Under the pieces are notes generated by a model that saw only the letters and a program-made list of their open reading frames with translations, had not been told where the DNA came from and did not search any database. This document shows positions 56,809 through 64,000 of a stretch of 64,000 nt of DNA, piece after piece. The DNA is from Alphaproteobacteria bacterium (lineage in GTDB: Bacteria > Pseudomonadota > Alphaproteobacteria > UBA8366). Position 1 is the first letter of the stretch. Each line of letters opens with the position of its first letter. Both the position numbers and the translations under genes were made by a program. The stretch lies in assembly GCA_009377445.1 (NCBI GenBank), contig WHUA01000001.1, forward strand, positions 1,112,859 through 1,176,858, read 5' to 3'.

Positions 56809-56837
56809 CTTGCGAGCGGCCGTGAAGCCCCCATATA
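56809..56837 (+). promoter_or_regulatory. sigma32 (RpoH)-type promoter of clpB
   Basis: CTTGCG (56809-56814) and CCCCATATA (56829-56837) with a 14-base spacer match the heat-shock consensus (CTTGAA-13/15-CCCCAT-T-). The start site would be about 85 nt before the clpB ATG. Confidence 0.75.
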
Positions 56838-56929
56838 TCGGCAATGGACGCCGTAACGGGTCCAAACAAGTCGTGATTTGAACCTTTGGCGTCCCGCCTG
56901 TGCAGGGGGACAAATGGAGGGGTCGTAGA

Positions 56930-59521
<2,592 letters not shown>

Positions 59522-59534
59522 TCGCCGTCGCGGT

Positions 59535-60209
59535 TTAGAGCTCGGGCGCCGTAAGCGTCCTGCAGTCGTCTGCGAACGCGAGCGGCGCCCCGCTCTTTGC
59601 CGCAAGCGCGTCGCGGCTCATGCCTTCGACGATCTCGCGCACGACGAAGCCGGAGGCCGTCGCGTCTACCACCGCGAGGTCGGTGTAGATGCGGCTGGCC
59701 CGCCCGCGCGCCGTCAGCGGATAGCTGCACTTCCCGACGAGGCGCGGCTCGCCCTCGCGCGTGGTGTGGGCCATGATGAGCCGGACTTCGCGCGCGCCCG
59801 CGGCGAGGTCCATCGCGCCGCCGACCAGCGGCCCCTTGTTTGCCAGCAATGCGTTCCAGTTCGCGAAGTCGCCGTTGCCGGCGACCTGGAACGCGCCGAG
59901 CAGGGTCACATCGATATGGCCGCCGGTGATCATCGTGAACGCGCCGATGGAGTCGGTCAGCATGCCGCCCGGCGCCAGCGAGACATGCTGGCCGCCCGCA
60001 TCCACGAAATAGGGATCGATCTCGTCCTTGGCGGGGGCGGGGCCGATGCCCAGGATGCCGTTCTCCGATTGCAGCATGACCGAGCGCTCGCCCGGGATGT
60101 AGTTCGCCACCAGAACCGGAATGCCGATCCCGAGATTGACGTAGGAACGGTCGGCCACGTCCTGTGCAGCGCGCCATGCCATCTGATTGCGGTTGAGTCG
60201 GTTGCTCAT
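59535..60209 (-). CDS. 3-oxoacid/3-oxoadipate CoA-transferase subunit B
   Basis: A 224-residue CoA-transferase beta subunit; catalytic Glu in LQSENGILGIGPAPA, then PGGMLTDSIGAFTMITGGHI and LLGAFQVAGNGDFANWNALL, GGAMDLAAGAREVRLIMAHT. Features lean towards the PcaJ/ScoB group, but I cannot separate succinyl-CoA:3-ketoacid from 3-oxoadipate transferase. Its subunit A gene is 18 nt upstream. It converges with clpB 13 nt away. Confidence 0.85.
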   Translation of the reverse strand: MSNRLNRNQMAWRAAQDVADRSYVNLGIGIPVLVANYIPGERSVMLQSENGILGIGPAPAKDEIDPYFVDAGGQHVSLAPGGMLTDSIGAFTMITGGHIDVTLLGAFQVAGNGDFANWNALLANKGPLVGGAMDLAAGAREVRLIMAHTTREGEPRLVGKCSYPLTARGRASRIYTDLAVVDATASGFVVREIVEGMSRDALAAKSGAPLAFADDCRTLTAPEL

Positions 60210-60227
60210 GTCTCGCTCATGCCCCTT

Positions 60228-60902
60228 CTATGCGCCGCCCGGAACGTGCAGGACGCGGTCGACGAAGATGCCGGCCGCGTGGACGCCATGCGGATCGAGG
60301 GGGCTTTCCTCCAGGTGGTTGACCTCGGCCACGGTGATCTCGGCGGCAGTCGCCATGACCGGGCCGAAATTCGCCTGGCTGCCGTGGAAGATCAGGTTGC
60401 CGAACCGGTCGCCGCGCTCGGCGCGCAGCATCGCGAAATCCGCGGTTAGCGCGGTTTCCAGGATGTAGTCGCGGTCGCCGAAGCGGCGCTCCTCCTTGCC
60501 GGCGGCGAGATCGGTGCCGACCGCGGTCGGCGTATAGAAGCCGGCATGGCCTGCGCCGCCGGCGCGGATACGCTCGGCGAAGGTGCCCTGGGGCACGAGC
60601 TCCAGCCCGATCTTTCCCCCGAACCAGGCCTTCTCGAAGGGCGACATCTCGGAGCCGCGGCCGCGCGCGCTGCTGCAGATCACCTTCGCCACGCGGCCGG
60701 CCTCGACGAGGTGGGCGAGGCCGGACCCGGGATGCCCCGTACCGTTGGCGATGATCGTCAGGTCCTTCACGCCGGTCTCGATCAGCGCCATTATCAACGT
60801 GTCCGGCGCGCCGATGCGCTGGAAGCCGCTCAGCATGACGGTATCGCCGTCCTTGAGGCCGGCGAGCGCCTCCGCTGCAGATTGCACCCTCTTGTCGAAC
60901 AT
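60228..60902 (-). CDS. 3-oxoacid/3-oxoadipate CoA-transferase subunit A
   Basis: A 224-residue alpha subunit: VMLSGFQRIGAPDTLIMALI (GGF-type CoA loop), NGTGHPGSGLAHLVEAGRV, LVPQGTFAERIRAGGAGHAG, FYTPTAVGTDLAAGKE. Together with subunit B it transfers CoA between acyl groups, for growth on aromatic or ketone-body substrates. No other aromatic-degradation gene is in this window. Divergent from the M14 gene by 85 nt. Confidence 0.86.
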   Translation of the reverse strand: MFDKRVQSAAEALAGLKDGDTVMLSGFQRIGAPDTLIMALIETGVKDLTIIANGTGHPGSGLAHLVEAGRVAKVICSSARGRGSEMSPFEKAWFGGKIGLELVPQGTFAERIRAGGAGHAGFYTPTAVGTDLAAGKEERRFGDRDYILETALTADFAMLRAERGDRFGNLIFHGSQANFGPVMATAAEITVAEVNHLEESPLDPHGVHAAGIFVDRVLHVPGGA

Positions 60903-60987
60903 GCTGGTCTATCCTGGCCATAGGTTCCATCTGGCGTGCGACTATTTAACACGGACCGGCGAAGGCCGGCGAATCGCGGAAGAGGCC

Positions 60988-62121
60988 ATGAAAATCAGCA
61001 GCAATTTCGACTCGGGCAACATCGAGGTGGTCGGTGCGCACGATCCCGCGGACATCCGCCTCCGCATCCGCAAGGACACGGCGGCGGACTTCTTCCAGTG
61101 GTTCCATTTCCGGGCGTCCGGCGTGCGCGGCCTGGATTGCCGCTTTTCCATCCTCAATGCAGGCGAGGCATCCTACCCGAAGGGCTGGGAGGATTACCGC
61201 GCCTGCGCTTCCTACGACAGGTCGCACTGGTTCCGCGTGCCCACGGCATACGAAGAAGGCGTTCTGACTTTCCGCCTGCAGCCGGACCGGGATTCCGTCT
61301 ATTTCGCCTATTTCGCGCCCTACGCGCGGGAGCGGCATCGCGACTTCGTGGCGCGCTGCCAGGCCTCGTCGCGGGCTTCGCTGGCGGTCCTCGGCGAGAC
61401 CGTCAACGGGGACGACCTCGACCTTCTCGTCATCGCGGACCCTGGCGCCGCGCCGGGCGATGGCCGCCGCGCCTGCTGGGTGGTCGGCCGCCAGCATCCC
61501 GGCGAGACGATGGCGCAATGGTGGATGGAAGGCTTCGTCGACCGCATGCTCGACCCGGCGGACGAAGCGGCGGGCGCGATCCTTGCCGGCGCCGTGCTGT
61601 ATGTCGTGCCCAACATGAACCCGGACGGCAGCGTCCTCGGCAACCTCCGCACCAACGCGGCGGGCGCCAATCTCAATCGCGAATGGGCCGAGCCGACGCT
61701 CGCGCGCAGCCCCGAAGTGTTCCACGTTCGCCAACGCATGCGGGAGACAGGCGTGGACTTCGCGATCGACGTGCATGGCGACGAGGGGCTGCCCTATGTC
61801 TTCATCGCCGGCGGCGACAACGTGCCGTCGCTGTCGGACCGGCAGCGCAGGCTCCAGGCCGCCTACTTCGAATCGCTGGCGAATGCGAATCCCGATTTCC
61901 AGACCGAGCACGGCTATCCCCGCGGCGGGAAGCCGAACCTCACGCTGTGCGCCAATCAACTGGCCGAGGCGTTCGGCTGCCTCGCGATGACGCTGGAAAT
62001 GCCGTTCAAGGACAATGCGAACGCGCCGGACGCGATCGAGGGCTGGTCGCCCGCGCGTTGCCGGAGGCTCGGCGCGGATTGCGTGGCGGCGCTGCGGAGC
62101 GTGCTGCCGGATCTGCGCTAG
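60988..62121 (+). CDS. M14 family zinc carboxypeptidase (cytosolic carboxypeptidase-like)
   Basis: A 377-residue M14 peptidase: Zn ligands His and Glu in GRQHPGETMAQWWMEG and His in IDVHGDEGLPY; substrate Arg in NLRTNAAGANLNREW; catalytic Glu in LEMPFKDN. An N-terminal beta-sandwich (1-130) precedes, as in AGBL/CCP-type enzymes. No signal peptide. It may trim amide or glutamate from cytoplasmic peptides. ATG at 60988 follows GAAGAGG. Confidence 0.87.
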   Translation: MKISSNFDSGNIEVVGAHDPADIRLRIRKDTAADFFQWFHFRASGVRGLDCRFSILNAGEASYPKGWEDYRACASYDRSHWFRVPTAYEEGVLTFRLQPDRDSVYFAYFAPYARERHRDFVARCQASSRASLAVLGETVNGDDLDLLVIADPGAAPGDGRRACWVVGRQHPGETMAQWWMEGFVDRMLDPADEAAGAILAGAVLYVVPNMNPDGSVLGNLRTNAAGANLNREWAEPTLARSPEVFHVRQRMRETGVDFAIDVHGDEGLPYVFIAGGDNVPSLSDRQRRLQAAYFESLANANPDFQTEHGYPRGGKPNLTLCANQLAEAFGCLAMTLEMPFKDNANAPDAIEGWSPARCRRLGADCVAALRSVLPDLR

Positions 62122-62145
62122 GATTTTTCGCGCGTGGGCGGCGGG

Positions 62146-63540
62146 TCAGTTTTCTTTACGTGCGGTGCGTTCGCGAAACGCTGCGAGCTGTTCCGTCAAC
62201 GTCCCGATGCCTTTCTTGAAGTCCGCGAGCTCCTCCCCTTTCAACCGGTATCCGGACGCAAGGCGGAGGGTCTGGGGGTTGACCTGCTCGCCGTTCTTGA
62301 TCACCTCGTAATGCAGGTGCGGGCCGGTGGAGCGGCCGGTCGAGCCGACGTAGCCGATCACCCGGCGCTGCTTGACGCGCGCGCCTTCCGATATGCCGTT
62401 GGCGAGACCGCGCAGATGCGCATAGGCGGTCTTGAAGCCGCCGCCATGGCGTATGCGAATATAGTTGCCGTAGCTGCCGAACCGGCCGGCTTTTTCGATC
62501 ACGCCGTCGCCGGCGGCATAGACGGGCGTCCCCTTCGGGGCGGCGAAGTCGATGCCGCGGTGCACCCGATTGTATCCGAGGATCGGATGCCGGCGGCTTC
62601 CGAAGCCCGAGCTGATCCGCGTCGCATCGGTCGGAGTCCGCAGCAGGCTTTTCTGCGCGCTTTGGCCGTCCTGATCGAAATAGTCGACGTAACCCGACTT
62701 CGTCTTGAAGCGGTATAGCGTCGTCTTGACGCCGCTCAGCGTCATCGACGCGATCATCAGATCGCCTTCTATGACGGCGGTCCCGCCCTCGTCGGTCATG
62801 CGCTGGTAAACGATCTCGAAACTGTCGCCGCGTTGAACGTCGCGCTGAAAGTCCACGTCGAAGCTGTAGAGATTTACCAGGCCGTTGAGGATCGCGGAGG
62901 GCACGCCCGCCTCCTGTCCCGCTTCGTAGAGGCTGGATCTGATCGAAGCCCGACCATAGGCGAGCCGTGGCGTCAGCGCGCGCTCGTAGGTCGTCGCGGA
63001 GAAGGATCCGTCGCTTTCCCGCAGCACGGATACGTCGGTTTCCGGATCGGCGATAAAATCGATCGAGACCAGCAGCGGCACGTGGCTCTTCTTGTGCGGC
63101 TGCAGCTGAAGGAAAACTTCGATGCCCGGTTGGAGGCGCTTCGGGTCGTAGACCTTGGTGAGGGCCTGAATGGCGCGGTCGGCGTCGTCGGGCGCGACGC
63201 CGGCGCGCAGCAGCACCGCCTTGAACGTGTCGCCGCGCTCGATGCGGTATTGCGCGTCCAGCGGCACTTCGGGGATGCCCTTGGCGTCGATCGGGCCCCC
63301 GGTATCGACGTCGTCGAGATTCTCGGGTTCCGCCTCCGGCTTGACGGCGGGAAACCACGTGTCGATGAATCTGTCTTCGGAGCCGGGGTTCTCCGTGTCG
63401 TCCCGCGCGACGAGAATCTCGGGCTGTTCCACGGCGCTCTGCGCAGCGGGCACGGCATCGGTCCGCGCCGGCGCGGTCATGGAGGGGGAGGCGGCGAAAA
63501 TCAGTGTCGCGAGCGATGCCGCGATACTCTGAAATTTCAT
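62146..63540 (-). CDS. exported M23 peptidase (LytM)
   Basis: A 464-residue exported enzyme: signal peptide (1-22), acidic linker, an OapA/LysM-like domain (about 90-190), and a C-terminal LytM domain (about 320-440) with HRGIDFAAPKGTPVYA and HLHYEV, the HxxxD and HxH zinc ligands. It cleaves peptidoglycan cross-links during growth. Read leftward, it converges with the M14 gene. An extended -10 (TGTTATAAT) lies on the minus strand at 63698-63706. Confidence 0.9.
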   Translation of the reverse strand: MKFQSIAASLATLIFAASPSMTAPARTDAVPAAQSAVEQPEILVARDDTENPGSEDRFIDTWFPAVKPEAEPENLDDVDTGGPIDAKGIPEVPLDAQYRIERGDTFKAVLLRAGVAPDDADRAIQALTKVYDPKRLQPGIEVFLQLQPHKKSHVPLLVSIDFIADPETDVSVLRESDGSFSATTYERALTPRLAYGRASIRSSLYEAGQEAGVPSAILNGLVNLYSFDVDFQRDVQRGDSFEIVYQRMTDEGGTAVIEGDLMIASMTLSGVKTTLYRFKTKSGYVDYFDQDGQSAQKSLLRTPTDATRISSGFGSRRHPILGYNRVHRGIDFAAPKGTPVYAAGDGVIEKAGRFGSYGNYIRIRHGGGFKTAYAHLRGLANGISEGARVKQRRVIGYVGSTGRSTGPHLHYEVIKNGEQVNPQTLRLASGYRLKGEELADFKKGIGTLTEQLAAFRERTARKEN

Positions 63541-63766
63541 CAGTCGGCGTTCTGTCGCCTAAATGCTGTCGACGGTGGCTTTAATATCCAATCTTGCGGG
63601 CGGAGTAAACGGTCGGCATGCGCGCGGCGGCTTTTTGCGACCGCAAAAATGATCGATGGCGTCGCCGTGGCGGCAATTCGCCGGGGTTTCGGCCGGTATT
63701 ATAACAGATTGACAAACAATGTGTTTTTTAAGAAGGGCGTATTTTAAAGTAATTGTCACAAAGGAT
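63541..63766. other. noncoding interval with M23 promoter and UP-like AT tract
   Basis: No gene. On the minus strand an extended -10, TGTTATAAT (63698-63706), could drive the M23 gene. TTTTTGCG (63632-63639) and CGCAAAAA (63642-63649) form an 18-bp palindrome. Bases 63707-63766 are AT-rich and would act as an UP element for the strong rightward promoter that follows. Confidence 0.5.
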
Positions 63767-63795
63767 TTGACACTATGCTGCCGGTTGCGTATAAG
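63767..63795 (+). promoter_or_regulatory. strong promoter, probably of an rRNA operon
   Basis: A perfect TTGACA (63767-63772) and TATAAG (63790-63795) with 17-base spacing, with an AT-rich stretch upstream. The best sigma70-type promoter in the window. It reads toward the right edge, where the leader below begins. Confidence 0.75.
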
Positions 63796-63832
63796 CCCGG
63801 TCCGCGCTGGCGGCGGAGGACGTCGTCGGCAG

Positions 63833-63871
63833 GGGTAGCGCGGTTACCCGCGCTTTTTTGTTGTTTGACAT
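63833..63871 (+). promoter_or_regulatory. leader hairpin and boxA-like element
   Basis: AGCGCGG (63837-63843) and CCGCGCT (63848-63854) form a 7-bp stem with a 4-base loop, followed by T6 (63854-63859) and TTGTTTGACA (63861-63870), which resembles the boxA of rRNA antitermination. A competing stem, GGGTA (63833-63837) with TACCC (63845-63849), overlaps the terminator-like one. This would be a stem followed by boxA, as in rRNA leaders. Confidence 0.55.
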
Positions 63872-64000
63872 TGTAGATATGTAGGAAGGGATGCGCGGGC
63901 GGCGTGGGGCGTTGTTTTGGGCGCGATCACGGTTATTCGGTCTGTGCATCTCTAAGGTTTGATATACATGCGAGCCTAGAGGGATTTCCTGCGGTTGCGA
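63872..64000 (+). other. probable 5' leader of a ribosomal RNA operon
   Basis: No ORF of note. The sequence after the boxA-like element (GGAAGGGATGCGCGGGCGGC, 63885-63904) is like the leader between boxA and 16S rRNA in several alphaproteobacteria. The 16S 5' end itself is not in the window. Inference from layout and recollection of such leaders only. Confidence 0.45.

Overview
The window is GC-rich, densely packed chromosomal DNA of an alphaproteobacterium. Family and context markers point there: a DUF4167 protein downstream of prfA-prmC, the cobT-cobS / J-domain / bolA neighbourhood, DUF1178 and DUF2889 proteins, a TIGR01459 HAD hydrolase, a lysC-ptsP pair, and an NDUFAF5-like methyltransferase beside comF and a glutaredoxin. 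The order cannot be fixed from sequence alone. A glutamyl-tRNA reductase (C5 heme route) in hemA-prfA-prmC order is unusual for the class and argues for a lineage outside the well-studied orders.

Layout. 0-10 kb: amidase-ggt operon (leftward), DUF952-pyrD, a degenerate EAL membrane protein, a HAD hydrolase, a class V aminotransferase-like protein lacking the PLP lysine, a Tgt with a changed base-recognition loop, and rpmB. 10-16 kb: a VOC protein, an Lrp-type regulator diverging from a six-Asp-box propeller protein over a paired-operator region, and a 1068-residue membrane-anchored coiled-coil protein. 16-30 kb: upp (no canonical start codon), cobTS, a J-domain protein, bolA, an NlpE/META lipoprotein, aroK-aroB-CNNM transporter coupled by ATGA overlaps, a small membrane protein with a large exported helical protein, xerD-type recombinase, and accA. 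30-46 kb: secA, parvulin, argJ, mutT, comF, grxC-nitrilase, DUF1178, a phosphonate monoester hydrolase-like sulfatase, ubiG-dehydrogenase-ilvE, and lysC, which carries an in-frame TAA. 46-64 kb: ptsP, a RodZ-like protein, hisS-hemA-prfA-prmC, DUF4167, a patatin, clpB behind a sigma32-type promoter, a two-subunit CoA-transferase, an M14 carboxypeptidase, an M23 peptidase, and at the right edge a strong promoter plus leader that looks like the start of an rRNA operon.

Most genes are housekeeping: amino-acid, heme, pyrimidine and fatty-acid synthesis, translation, secretion, and envelope growth. There is no prophage, CRISPR array, IS element or tRNA gene that I can see. The more unusual points are the Tgt recognition loop, the histidine-for-lysine aminotransferase, the ATC start of upp, the lysC nonsense codon, the heme-pathway gene, and the symmetric Lrp operator region. 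Nothing here amounts to a clearly new multi-gene system; the closest candidates are the aroK-xerD interval pair and the coiled-coil protein.
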